Shown: positions 45,433-54,616 of the stretch, piece by piece | How the letters are laid out: the number at the start of each line of letters is the position of its first letter | Position numbering within the stretch: the stretch's first letter is position 1 | From: GCA-2705445 sp002705445 | GTDB lineage: Bacteria > Pseudomonadota > Gammaproteobacteria > Poriferisulfidales > GCA-002705445 | Direction of reading: 5' to 3' | NCBI GenBank assembly: GCA_045561235.1 | Contig: JBJKYB010000002.1 | Coordinates: 434,001-498,000, forward strand | DNA: 64,000 bases | Translations under genes and position numbers: made by a program | The notes under the pieces: model-generated | What the model was told of the DNA's origin: nothing | The model's database searches: none | Seen by the model: only the letters and a program-made list of their open reading frames with translations

Positions 45433-46296
45433 ATGTCAGGCGGAAAAGAAATAAAAGGACAAATTTCTAGTATTAAAAATACTCAGAAGATAACCAAAGC
45501 CATGGAAATGGTTGCAGCAAGCAAAATGAAAAAAGCTCAGAGCCGTATGGCAGCTGCACGTCCTTACGCAAAAATGATAAAAAATGTTGTTGGCCATCTT
45601 GCAAGTGCACATCCAGAGTATAAACACCCCTTTTTAATTGATAGAGAGCAGGTAAAAAGAGTTGGGTTAATAGTAATTAGCACTGATAGAGGCTTGTGCG
45701 GAGGATTAAATACAAATTTATTTAAACAATCCTTAAAAAAAATTAATGAATGGAATAAAAACTCTATACAAGTAGACGTGTGTGCCATAGGATCAAAGGC
45801 AGAAAAATTTTTTAAGAGATTAAATGTTAATCTTGTTGCACAGGTAGGTCATTTGGGTGACAGTCCAGAAATAAATGACGTAATAGGCTCAATAAAAATA
45901 ATGTTAGATAGTTTTACCGAGGGTAATATCGATGAGCTTCATTTAGCTGAAAATAAATTTATTAATACAATGTCACAAGAACCAGGACTATTACACTTGT
46001 TACCTACAAAACCGAATGCTGAAGACAATCTTGCTCATCATTGGGATTACATATATGAGCCTGATTCAAAAAGCGTAATAGATAATTTGTTGGTAAGGTA
46101 TATCGAATCTCTGGTTTACCAAGGGATCGTTGAAAACGTTGCATGTGAAATGTCAGCCCGAATGGTTGCAATGAAGAGTGCATCAGATAACGCAAGTAAT
46201 TTAATTGATGAATTACAGTTAATTTATAATAAAGCTAGACAAGCATCAATAACACAAGAACTTTCAGAAATTGTAGCTGGCGCAGCTGCAGTTTAG
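45433..46296 (+). CDS. atpG: F0F1 ATP synthase subunit gamma
   Basis: 287 aa central rotor. N-terminal KEIKGQISSIKNTQKITKAMEMVAASKMKKAQ and C-terminal SARMVAMKSASDNASNLIDELQLIYNKARQASITQEL are the coiled-coil signatures. Confidence 0.97.
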   Translation: MSGGKEIKGQISSIKNTQKITKAMEMVAASKMKKAQSRMAAARPYAKMIKNVVGHLASAHPEYKHPFLIDREQVKRVGLIVISTDRGLCGGLNTNLFKQSLKKINEWNKNSIQVDVCAIGSKAEKFFKRLNVNLVAQVGHLGDSPEINDVIGSIKIMLDSFTEGNIDELHLAENKFINTMSQEPGLLHLLPTKPNAEDNLAHHWDYIYEPDSKSVIDNLLVRYIESLVYQGIVENVACEMSARMVAMKSASDNASNLIDELQLIYNKARQASITQELSEIVAGAAAV

Positions 46297-46318
46297 TTAT
46301 TAATGGAGACTAAATAAA

Positions 46319-47695
46319 ATGAGCATAGGAAAAATAGTACAGGTAATTGGAGCGGTAGTAGACGTAGAATTTGCGAAAGATTCTATACCCCAGGTCTACG
46401 ACGCTCTTAAAGTAGATGAAGCTGGATTAACCTTAGAAGTTCAGCAACAACTGGGAGATGGGATTGTAAGAACAATTGCCATGGGAACTTCAGATGGAAT
46501 AAAAAGAGGTTTCGATGTCACAAATACTGGAGCGCCAATATCTGTTCCTGTAGGCGAAAAAACTTTAGGGAGAATTATGAATGTTTTAGGTGAGCCTGTT
46601 GATGAGGCCGGTCCGATAGATGCTCCAAAAGCTATGCCTATTCATAGAAAACCTCCGACTTATGAAGAACAAGCAGGTGGAAATGAACTATTGGAAACAG
46701 GCATTAAAGTTATCGATTTACTTTGCCCTTTTGCCAAAGGCGGTAAAGTTGGCTTGTTTGGAGGTGCTGGGGTAGGTAAAACTGTAAATATGATGGAGCT
46801 AATTAGAAATATTGCTACAGAGCATAGTGGTTATTCAGTTTTTGCTGGCGTTGGAGAGAGAACTCGTGAAGGAAATGATTTCTTTCATGAAATGAAAGAA
46901 TCTCAGGTTCTTGACAAAGTTTCTCTTGTTTACGGACAAATGAATGAGCCTCCAGGAAATAGATTAAGAGTTGCATTGACGGGTTTAACAATGGCTGAGG
47001 ATTTTAGGGATGAAGGAAAAGATGTATTGATGTTTATTGATAATATTTACAGATATACATTAGCAGGCACAGAGGTTTCAGCTTTGCTTGGAAGAATGCC
47101 GTCTGCTGTAGGATACCAACCAACCCTTGCCGAGGAAATGGGAGCACTCCAAGAAAGAATTACTTCTACACAATCTGGATCTATTACCTCAATTCAAGCT
47201 GTTTATGTTCCAGCAGATGATTTGACCGATCCATCACCTGCAACAACATTTGCGCATTTGGATGCTACTGTAGTTTTGTCAAGACAAGTTGCTGAGCTTG
47301 GTATTTATCCTGCGGTTGATCCATTAGACTCAACAAGTAGGCAATTAGATCCTTTAGTAGTAGGAAATGACCACTATGATGTTGCAAGACAAGTTCAAAA
47401 CACTCTTCAAAAGTATAAAGAATTGAAAGATATAATTGCTATTTTGGGAATGGATGAATTGTCGGAAGAAGATAAATTGGTTGTCGCAAGAGCAAGAAAA
47501 ATTCAAAGATTTTTATCCCAACCTTTCTTTGTTGCTGAAGTATTCACAGGAAGTCCTGGCAAATACGTTTCTTTAAAAGATACTATCAAAGGTTTCAAAA
47601 GTATTATTGATGGTGAGTATGACCACCTTCCTGAACAGGCATTTTATATGATTGGTAGTATTGAAGAAGCGGAGGAAAGAGCAAAAGCTCTGTAA
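46319..47695 (+). CDS. atpD: F0F1 ATP synthase subunit beta
   Basis: 458 aa catalytic subunit. P-loop GGAGVGKTVNMMELI, VGERTREGND, Walker B FIDNIYRYTLAGTEVSALLGRMPSAVGYQPTL. Conserved throughout, strong ribosome site GGAG upstream. Confidence 0.98.
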   Translation: MSIGKIVQVIGAVVDVEFAKDSIPQVYDALKVDEAGLTLEVQQQLGDGIVRTIAMGTSDGIKRGFDVTNTGAPISVPVGEKTLGRIMNVLGEPVDEAGPIDAPKAMPIHRKPPTYEEQAGGNELLETGIKVIDLLCPFAKGGKVGLFGGAGVGKTVNMMELIRNIATEHSGYSVFAGVGERTREGNDFFHEMKESQVLDKVSLVYGQMNEPPGNRLRVALTGLTMAEDFRDEGKDVLMFIDNIYRYTLAGTEVSALLGRMPSAVGYQPTLAEEMGALQERITSTQSGSITSIQAVYVPADDLTDPSPATTFAHLDATVVLSRQVAELGIYPAVDPLDSTSRQLDPLVVGNDHYDVARQVQNTLQKYKELKDIIAILGMDELSEEDKLVVARARKIQRFLSQPFFVAEVFTGSPGKYVSLKDTIKGFKSIIDGEYDHLPEQAFYMIGSIEEAEERAKAL

Positions 47696-47699
47696 TAAA

Positions 47700-48119
47700 A
47701 TGTCGACTATGCATTTAGATATTGTTAGCGCAGAAGAAGAAATTTTTTCAGGTAATGTTAAAAATATTATAGCTGCTGCTATGATGGGAGAAGTTGGTAT
47801 CTATCCAAAACACACCCCCATGATCACACCCCTTAAACCTGGTGAAGTAAAAATAATAACCGAGCAAGATGAAGAAATGTTATTTTTTATTTCGGGTGGC
47901 GTTATAGAGGTTCAACCAGAGATCGTAACGGTCCTTGCGGACACTGCTATTAGGGGGGAGGACTTGGATGAAGCAAAAGCAGAAGAATCTAAAAAAAGAG
48001 CAGAAGAGGCACTTGCAGATAAAAGCGATAATATAGATGCCGCAAAAGCTTTAGCTGAGCTTGCTCAGGCTGCGGCACAGCTTAAAATGATTGAAACCAT
48101 AAGAAAAAAGGCTAAATAA
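47700..48119 (+). CDS. atpC: F0F1 ATP synthase subunit epsilon
   Basis: 139 aa from ATG 47700; the frame extends further up inside atpD but the family starts at TMHLDIVSAEEEIFSG. N-terminal beta-sandwich (YPKHTPMITPLKPGEV) and C-terminal helical hairpin rich in Ala and Glu. It couples and inhibits F1. Last gene of the operon. Confidence 0.96.
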   Translation: MSTMHLDIVSAEEEIFSGNVKNIIAAAMMGEVGIYPKHTPMITPLKPGEVKIITEQDEEMLFFISGGVIEVQPEIVTVLADTAIRGEDLDEAKAEESKKRAEEALADKSDNIDAAKALAELAQAAAQLKMIETIRKKAK

Positions 48120-48152
48120 GCCTGCTAATTCCCAAAATGTCTGCCAATTCAT

Positions 48153-48174
48153 TATAGTATTTGTATAGTATTTG
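48153..48174. repeat. Tandem 11-bp repeat in the atpC-glmU spacer
   Basis: TATAGTATTTG occurs twice in direct succession (48153-48163, 48164-48174) in the 115-bp spacer ahead of glmU. Each unit includes a -10-like TATAGT. Probably a small slippage duplication; the rest of the spacer shows nothing else. Confidence 0.7.
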
Positions 48175-48234
48175 TGCATAATTCTTAAACTCATAGTAGA
48201 ATATGTAAATAATAATTAATTAAATCAAAGATAG

Positions 48235-49590
48235 ATGAGTTTAAATATAATAATTCTTGCAGCAGGAAGGGGCAAAAGAATGCATAGCGCATTACCAAAA
48301 GTTATGCATAAGGTTGGCGGTAAAACTATGTTAGAGCATGTCTTAATTTCTGCACAAAAATTAAAACCAGCGACAATTAACGTTGTTGTAAATCCAAAAA
48401 TAGAAAAAATAAAAAATAATTTTAAAGATTATAAGATTAATTGGATTAATCAAATTGAGCAAAAAGGAACAGCAGATGCAGTGAAAGCTGCTTTACCGAA
48501 TTTAAAGCCAGAAGAAAATGTATTAATTTTATATGCAGATACACCGTTGATAGATTATAAATTGTTAGAAAGATTTATAGAGTATATGCCGAAGAGTCAT
48601 GCAAAAGTTTTAACAGTTGAGTTAGATAATCCATTTGGATATGGGAGAATAGTAAGAGCGCAAGCTGAAAAAGAAATTATATCAAAAATAATAGAAGAAA
48701 CTGAAGCTGACGATATCCAAAAAAATATTACCGAATGTAATACAGGAATAATATTTAGTAGTGTAGGTGTTCTGGCAGATTTAATATCGAAAGTAAAAAA
48801 TAATAATTCTAAAAATGAATTCTATTTGACAGATATCGTTGGTATAGCAAATGAGGAAGGCTTAGTCATCGCACCACTATTATCAAAAGATAGTGATTCG
48901 CTCTTAGGAGTAAATGACAAGTGTCAACTTGAAAAGACTGAGCAAATTTATCAAAAAAATAATAGGCAAAAATTTTTAAAGCAGGGAGTAACTATGCTTG
49001 ATTCAAATTCTATTTTCTTCAAAGGAGATGTGGAAATAGGAATGGATGTTGAAATTGATGCGAATGTTATTTTTGAAGGAAAAGTTAAAATTGGAGATAA
49101 TGTCAAGATTCGGTCAAACACGATAATTAAAGACGCTATAATAAATCATAATACTGAAATTAAGCCATATACCATTGTGGAAGATTCTATGATTGGTAGT
49201 AATTGTAATATTGGTCCTTTTGCAAGGATACGACCAAATTGTAGTTTGGAAGAGAACGTAGGCATAGGTAATTTTGTAGAAGTTAAAGCATCAACTATTA
49301 AGAAAAATTCAAAAGCAAATCACTTAACTTATCTTGGCGATTCTGAGATAGGCGAAAATGTTAATGTGGGCGCTGGAGTTATTACATGTAATTACGACGG
49401 TGTAGATAAACATAAAACAATCATTAAAGATAACGTATTCGTTGGATCTGATTCGCAATTAATCGCACCTATTATTGTTGAAGAAGGAGTTTTCATAGCA
49501 GCTGGATCAACAATTACTGATAATTCTGATAAAGATAGTTTGTTAATTGCAAGATCTAGGCAGCAAGAAAAGAAAAACTGGAAAAGATAA
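48235..49590 (+). CDS. glmU: Bifunctional UDP-GlcNAc pyrophosphorylase / GlcN-1-P acetyltransferase
   Basis: 451 aa. N-terminal nucleotidyltransferase motif IILAAGRGKRMHSALPKVMH, then a left-handed beta-helix acetyltransferase domain with hexapeptide repeats and ANHLTYLGDSEIGENVNVGAGVITCNYDG. It makes UDP-GlcNAc for peptidoglycan and LPS. glmS follows 5 bp later, so both steps of the pathway are cotranscribed; there is no room for a glmS ribozyme. Confidence 0.97.
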   Translation: MSLNIIILAAGRGKRMHSALPKVMHKVGGKTMLEHVLISAQKLKPATINVVVNPKIEKIKNNFKDYKINWINQIEQKGTADAVKAALPNLKPEENVLILYADTPLIDYKLLERFIEYMPKSHAKVLTVELDNPFGYGRIVRAQAEKEIISKIIEETEADDIQKNITECNTGIIFSSVGVLADLISKVKNNNSKNEFYLTDIVGIANEEGLVIAPLLSKDSDSLLGVNDKCQLEKTEQIYQKNNRQKFLKQGVTMLDSNSIFFKGDVEIGMDVEIDANVIFEGKVKIGDNVKIRSNTIIKDAIINHNTEIKPYTIVEDSMIGSNCNIGPFARIRPNCSLEENVGIGNFVEVKASTIKKNSKANHLTYLGDSEIGENVNVGAGVITCNYDGVDKHKTIIKDNVFVGSDSQLIAPIIVEEGVFIAAGSTITDNSDKDSLLIARSRQQEKKNWKR

Positions 49591-49595
49591 ATTAA

Positions 49596-51419
49596 ATGTG
49601 TGGAATTGTAGCGGCAGCATCACAAGAAAATATTATAGATATACTTACAGATGGTCTTGGACGCTTAGAATATAGAGGTTATGATTCTGCTGGGATAGCT
49701 TTTATAAATAATGAAACAATAAGTAGTCATAAAAAGAAAGGAAATGTTTCAAAATTAACACAATCTTTAGATGATAATCTTATTTCTAATATCGGTATAG
49801 CACATACAAGGTGGGCAACTCATGGAGAGCCATCAGAAAAGAATGCCCATCCACATCTTGCAGAAAATAATATAGCTATTGTGCACAATGGTATAATTGA
49901 AAATTATATTGATATAAAAAATAAGTTTTTTAAAGATAAAATTTTTAATTCAAATACTGATTCAGAAGTACTTGTACATCTAATTAATTACTTCTCAAAA
50001 GAAAATGAAATTTTAGATTCAGTTTACCTTGCTGTAAACGAGATCAAAGGATCTTATGCTATTGCTGTTCTAGACAAAAGAAATCCAAATAAAATAATTG
50101 GAGCAAGAAATGGAAGCCCTTTAATTATTGGCATTGGCAATAAAGAGAATTTTATAGCCTCGGATATACAAGCTCTCATAAAGCATACTGACAAATTTGT
50201 ATATTTAGAGGATGGTGATTTGGTAACTATTACATCCGAGGAAGTAAAAATATTTGATAAAAATAAAAAAAATATACGAAGAGAAACTAAAAAAAGTAGC
50301 TTGACGTCAAATAGTAATTCAAAAGGTGATTTTGATCATTTTATGTTGAAAGAAATCTTTGAACAACCAGAAGCAGTTAAATCAACAATTCAAGATAGAA
50401 TCATTAATAACTTTGTTCCAAAAGAGATTTTAGGTCCAAACGCTGAAAAATTTTTAAAAAAATTTAAGGTAGTACAGATTATTGCATGCGGGACAAGTTA
50501 TCATGCAGCTTTAGTGGCAAAACATTGGCTTGAAAGGTTAGCTGGCATTCCCTGCCATGCGGAGATTGCTAGCGAGTTTAGATATAGGAGACATGCTGTG
50601 CAAAAAGATACACTTTTAGTATGTATATCGCAATCAGGTGAAACTGCAGATACGCTATCTGCGTTAAGAGAGATAAAAGAAGAAGATTATTATGTTGGCA
50701 CAGTTGCGGTTTGTAATGTTCCTGAAAGTTCTCTAGCAAGAGAATGCGATTCAATTTTAATTACTCATGCTGGACCAGAGATTGGGGTGGCATCTACAAA
50801 AGCATTTACTACTCAATTAACTGCATTAATGCTTCTAGTAATTATTCTTGGTAAAAAATTTGAAATAACTGACGATTTAGAGAATTCTTTATGTACTCAG
50901 CTTAAAAATTTGCCAGAAAAAATAAAAAGTACTTTAGCGCTTGATGATCAGATTGCAAAACTCGCAAAAGTTTTTTCTGATAAGGAGCACGCGCTGTTTT
51001 TAGGAAGAGGATCGCACTTTCCTATTGCAAGAGAAGGGGCTTTAAAATTAAAAGAAATATCCTATATTCACGCGGAAGCTTACCCTGCTGGTGAACTCAA
51101 GCATGGACCTTTAGCCATAGTTGATGAAAATATGCCAGTTGTTGCAGTGGCACCAAATAATGTTGTGTTAGAGAAACTTAAGTCTAACTTGGAAGAAGTA
51201 AAAGCTCGGGGCGGCAAACTTTATATATTTGCAGATAAAAAAGCTGGCTTTAAAAGTGATGAAATATCTCAAGTATTTGAGATAGATGCTCCAATGAACC
51301 CTGTGGCACCAATATTATTTACTATACCATTACAGTTATTAGCATATCACTGCGCTTTAATTAAAGGCACTAATGTCGATATGCCAAGAAATCTTGCAAA
51401 ATCCGTCACGGTGGAATGA
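49596..51419 (+). CDS. glmS: Glutamine-fructose-6-phosphate aminotransferase (isomerizing)
   Basis: 607 aa. N-terminal glutaminase starts MCGIVAAASQENI with catalytic Cys2, followed by RLEYRGYDSAGIAF and TRWATHGEPSEKNAHPH. Two SIS domains bind fructose-6-P (IIACGTSYHAALVAKHWLE, CISQSGETADTLSALR). It ends MPRNLAKSVTVE. The last six codons, including stop, are the segment that recurs four more times downstream, which makes this gene the anchor of the cassette array. Confidence 0.98.
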   Translation: MCGIVAAASQENIIDILTDGLGRLEYRGYDSAGIAFINNETISSHKKKGNVSKLTQSLDDNLISNIGIAHTRWATHGEPSEKNAHPHLAENNIAIVHNGIIENYIDIKNKFFKDKIFNSNTDSEVLVHLINYFSKENEILDSVYLAVNEIKGSYAIAVLDKRNPNKIIGARNGSPLIIGIGNKENFIASDIQALIKHTDKFVYLEDGDLVTITSEEVKIFDKNKKNIRRETKKSSLTSNSNSKGDFDHFMLKEIFEQPEAVKSTIQDRIINNFVPKEILGPNAEKFLKKFKVVQIIACGTSYHAALVAKHWLERLAGIPCHAEIASEFRYRRHAVQKDTLLVCISQSGETADTLSALREIKEEDYYVGTVAVCNVPESSLARECDSILITHAGPEIGVASTKAFTTQLTALMLLVIILGKKFEITDDLENSLCTQLKNLPEKIKSTLALDDQIAKLAKVFSDKEHALFLGRGSHFPIAREGALKLKEISYIHAEAYPAGELKHGPLAIVDENMPVVAVAPNNVVLEKLKSNLEEVKARGGKLYIFADKKAGFKSDEISQVFEIDAPMNPVAPILFTIPLQLLAYHCALIKGTNVDMPRNLAKSVTVE

Positions 51420-51443
51420 GTTTCATTGGACAGGGTGGGTCTG
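51402..51443 (+). repeat. glmS-end element, copy 1 (native site)
   Basis: The real end of glmS: TCC GTC ACG GTG GAA TGA (51402-51419), then GTTTCATTGGACAGGGTGGGT. This supplies the right half of the element found downstream, including the right arm ATGGACAGGGCGGGT in a slightly changed form. The left arm is naturally absent here, since the glmS body takes its place. Confidence 0.8.
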
Positions 51444-51489
51444 TTCTCTCAGGGTCAATAGAAATTAATCTAACTTATGTATTATAATA

Positions 51490-52510
51490 TTAAAATTTAA
51501 AATTAACCGTTTTTAATTTCTTGATTTGATCTTTTTTAAGAATGTTCTTCCTGAAATTGTTGCGTTTATTACCAACCCACATCCCTAATTTAAACTCATC
51601 AATTTTATATCTCATTGGAACATTTGAGTGACCTTCGCGTTCAAAATATTCTTGTAGGTGCTTAAATCCTTCATCAAATTTTTCTTGAAAAGGGTCGAAA
51701 ATAAAATTAACTGTTTTTAATTTCTTGATTTGATCTTTATTAAGATAATTCTTTTTGAAATCGGCGCGTCTAGTATTAACCCAATTCCCTAAACTAAACC
51801 CATCAATTTTATATCTCATTGGAACATTTGAGTGACCTTCGCGTTCAAAATATTCTTGTAGGTGCTTAAATCCTTTATCAAATTTTTCCTGATGAATGTC
51901 ATAAATAAAATTAACGCTTTTCAAGTCCTTGATACGTTCTTTACTCAAGATATTTTTCTTAATATCTCTACGTCGCGTGCGAATCCAATTATGTAAATTA
52001 TACCCATCGACTTTGTACCCTACAGGAACATTTGAGTGACCTTCGCGTTTAAAATATTCTTTTAGGTACTTAAATCCTTTATCATATTTTTCTTGTAGAA
52101 TGTCATAATTAAAATTAACGCTGTTCAATTTTTCAATTTTGTCTTTACTTAAGATGTGATTATTAAATCCTTCTCTTTGATGAGCGACCCATTTCCCTAA
52201 ATAATACCCATCAACTTTATACCCTCCAGGAACATTTGAGTGACCTTCGCGTTCAAAATATTTTTGTAGGCGCTTAAATCCCTCATCAAATCTTTCTTGA
52301 AAAGGGTCGAAAATAAAATTAACGCTGTTTAATTTTTCAATTTTGTCTTTACTTAAGGTGTGATTATTAAATCCTTCTCTTTGACGAGAAATCCAACTTC
52401 CCAAATAATACCCGTCAATTTTGTATCTTATTGGAACATTTGAGTGACCCTCACGTTCAAAATATTCTTGTAGATATTTAAATCCGATACAGAAACCGCC
52501 ATCAAGTCGA
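51490..52510 (-). repeat. Five tandem HA-domain coding repeats
   Basis: Five consecutive units of about 200 bp near the 3' end of the helicase gene, each encoding a variant of GFKHLQEYFEREGHSNVP followed by YKIDG and a W-containing helix. DNA identity between units is high: the stretch encoding EREGHSNVP is nearly the same in all five. This indicates recent unit duplication or gene conversion. Confidence 0.88.
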
Positions 52511-54459
52511 TTTAGTATTTTTAAATTAATATTAGATTCAAAATCCTTATATTTAATTTTTATAATTTCTGGCACATTTTCTATTCTGAATATTCCCCCA
52601 CCACCACTTCCTTGAGAGATATTTTTAAATTCTTCGATGATTCTTTCGTCATTGGCGCCTAATGCACATACCACACTTACAATTTGGTCAAATGCCTTAT
52701 CGCTGGAACTAGTATCATTTTCGTTTATAACAATAGGAACAATAATATAACCGTATTTCTTGCCTTCATAGATTCTTAATGCTCTTCCTGCTGCTTGCAC
52801 AATATCAATTTTACTTTGTTTAGGGTCAGCAAATAAAACTGCATCAATGGCAGGCACATCAACTCCTTCGGTTAAACAACGAGCATTGGTGATTAAACCT
52901 ATATTAGAATTTTTATATCTTTCTAAAGTAGCAGTTCTTTTCCCAGATCCATCTTTACCAGATACATGAAATGTTTTTAGTCCTTCTAAGGATTTATCTA
53001 CCTGTTCTACATCCATATTGAGTTGTTCAAATTCTTTGGCGCGTTTAATACTTCGGTGAAAGGATACGGCATGTTTAATTCCTGCTTCTTTAATAAGTTT
53101 TCGCAAGACAATCAATGATGCAAATGTACTGGCGTCACTACCATTCTGCCATTCTTTACCATCTGGTTTAACTCCCTTATTTTTTCTCACCAAATTATCG
53201 ATTTCTGATTGCAAAATTATAGTCGTTACTATCTTGTAATCACATAAGATAGGTGGGTCTTGCTCTAATGCTGCTTTAAAAGAGAGTTGATCAATAATAT
53301 TCCCATACAGACTTTCGTCATCCATAGATAACACATCACCTGAATCACCTCTGTATTGTTTCTCAGTTGCAGTCATAAATATACGTCGATGGACGGGTAC
53401 ATTATTGTCATATAAAAGATATGCAAAGAGTTTGTCTTTACGTCCTACAGTCTTGTGTGCTTCATCATAAATTCCTAAATCAAATTCAACTTTTGCTTTT
53501 TTAACTCCAGCACTAACAACTTTGCCACTTTGATAAGTAGTAATTAATATTTTTAATTCAGCATTACTTTTGCTAAAAAACTCAGTGATTACCGCAGGAT
53601 CAGTTGTGACTTCTATATCCAGATCTTCTTCTTGCATGGCGGGTTCGTCTTTTAATGAAACCTCTTCATCACTACAAACTGCAATCCAATCTACTTTAAT
53701 ATTATTGCCAATTGCCTCTCTCACCCATGTTTCTAAAGTTTGTCTTACTAGTGCAATACTAGGAACACATATAATGATAGTTTTTGCTTTAAGTGATTGG
53801 GCACACCAATATCCAGTTAGACTTTTTCCAGAACCACAAGGATGAATTAATTTTCCGCGAGTATTATCTTTATTTTTAAAGTACGAGATACAATTTGCGA
53901 TAGCATCTTTTTGATGTTTTCTAGGCACAGCACATGTAATATCAATTTTTTCATTGTTTAATATTTTTCTAAAAGCATCAAATTGCTCTTTTTCAAGACT
54001 ACTCCAAATATCATAAAGTAAATATCCAATCTTTTTAGATTTTCTATTTTTGAGTTTGTTACCAATTTCTTCTGCAGAACTTACTGCCATTCGATAAGAA
54101 AATTTATTATCAGCAATTCGTTTTTCAGTCTCACCAAAAAAAGTGCTCAGTTCTTTGATATTTAAATTAACACTTGTGTCTTGATGAAATTTACATTGAA
54201 CTGCCCAATACTCACCTTTTTTGGTTTTACAGACTAAATCAATGCCAATTTCAGTTTGTGGTAAATCTAGGATGTCTTTAACATCTTGAGGTATTTTAGA
54301 ATGATGCCAAACCTTGTCCAATAGACTAATGTATAGGGGATCAGTAAGAAAATAGAGTCGTGTCAGTTCTTCAAAGGCATCACCTTTCTCTTTTTTACTG
54401 AGTTTACTCAGTTTATTCTCAAATTCTTGCCATGAGTTGGATGATGTAATAGCGTCCAT
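51490..54459 (-). CDS. Restriction endonuclease-like / DEAD-DEAH helicase fusion with five helicase-associated repeats
   Basis: 989 aa. Residues about 15-170: Mrr-like PD-(D/E)XK nuclease fold, with PQTEIGIDLVCKTKKGEYW and AVQCKFHQD giving the Glu, Asp and Q-x-K pattern. Residues about 180-620: SF2 helicase with HPCGSGKSLTGYW (motif I), GIYDEAHKTVG (motif II), MTATEK (motif III) and VQAAGRALRIYEGK (motif VI). Residues about 655-989: five helicase-associated (HA) repeats of about 67 aa, each with GHSNVP. Such proteins are generally treated as restriction or anti-phage defence factors; there is no methyltransferase partner nearby. It is the first cassette behind glmS and the only one on the minus strand. 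Confidence 0.85.
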   Translation of the reverse strand: MDAITSSNSWQEFENKLSKLSKKEKGDAFEELTRLYFLTDPLYISLLDKVWHHSKIPQDVKDILDLPQTEIGIDLVCKTKKGEYWAVQCKFHQDTSVNLNIKELSTFFGETEKRIADNKFSYRMAVSSAEEIGNKLKNRKSKKIGYLLYDIWSSLEKEQFDAFRKILNNEKIDITCAVPRKHQKDAIANCISYFKNKDNTRGKLIHPCGSGKSLTGYWCAQSLKAKTIIICVPSIALVRQTLETWVREAIGNNIKVDWIAVCSDEEVSLKDEPAMQEEDLDIEVTTDPAVITEFFSKSNAELKILITTYQSGKVVSAGVKKAKVEFDLGIYDEAHKTVGRKDKLFAYLLYDNNVPVHRRIFMTATEKQYRGDSGDVLSMDDESLYGNIIDQLSFKAALEQDPPILCDYKIVTTIILQSEIDNLVRKNKGVKPDGKEWQNGSDASTFASLIVLRKLIKEAGIKHAVSFHRSIKRAKEFEQLNMDVEQVDKSLEGLKTFHVSGKDGSGKRTATLERYKNSNIGLITNARCLTEGVDVPAIDAVLFADPKQSKIDIVQAAGRALRIYEGKKYGYIIVPIVINENDTSSSDKAFDQIVSVVCALGANDERIIEEFKNISQGSGGGGIFRIENVPEIIKIKYKDFESNINLKILNRLDGGFCIGFKYLQEYFEREGHSNVPIRYKIDGYYLGSWISRQREGFNNHTLSKDKIEKLNSVNFIFDPFQERFDEGFKRLQKYFEREGHSNVPGGYKVDGYYLGKWVAHQREGFNNHILSKDKIEKLNSVNFNYDILQEKYDKGFKYLKEYFKREGHSNVPVGYKVDGYNLHNWIRTRRRDIKKNILSKERIKDLKSVNFIYDIHQEKFDKGFKHLQEYFEREGHSNVPMRYKIDGFSLGNWVNTRRADFKKNYLNKDQIKKLKTVNFIFDPFQEKFDEGFKHLQEYFEREGHSNVPMRYKIDEFKLGMWVGNKRNNFRKNILKKDQIKKLKTVNFKF

Positions 54460-54524
54460 ATGATATTGTTTATTTAATTATTGTTAAATAATATACTTAA
54501 TTACAAGTTAATGAAAACCTAGAA

Positions 54525-54596
54525 GGCACAATATAATTAAGACGATAACCACCCTGTCCAATCAAACGAAATCGGTTACGGTGGAGTGAATTCAAT
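54525..54596 (+). repeat. glmS-end element, copy 2
   Basis: Shares GGCACAATATAAT, AAGACGATAACCACCCTGTC, then AAA TCG GTT ACG GTG GAG TGA, which reads Lys-Ser-Val-Thr-Val-Glu-stop as in glmS. The right arm has decayed after TTCAAT. It lies between the helicase and channel genes, 20 bp before the channel start. Confidence 0.85.
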
Positions 54597-54616
54597 CAAC
54601 ATTCGCTAATATAGTT

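Noticed and set aside
49591..49595. glmS ribozyme or riboswitch
   Set aside because: Only 5 bp separate glmU and glmS, leaving no room for it; the ribozyme is typical of Gram-positive bacteria.
51490..52510. CRISPR-like regular repeats
   Set aside because: The period is about 200 bp and in frame with the helicase gene; they are coding HA-domain repeats, not short repeats with unique spacers.
51402..54616. A Tn7 or Tn7-like transposon at attTn7
   Set aside because: No tnsABCD-like genes, no recognisable end repeats with 5-bp target duplication, and Tn7 would not create coding copies of the glmS end.
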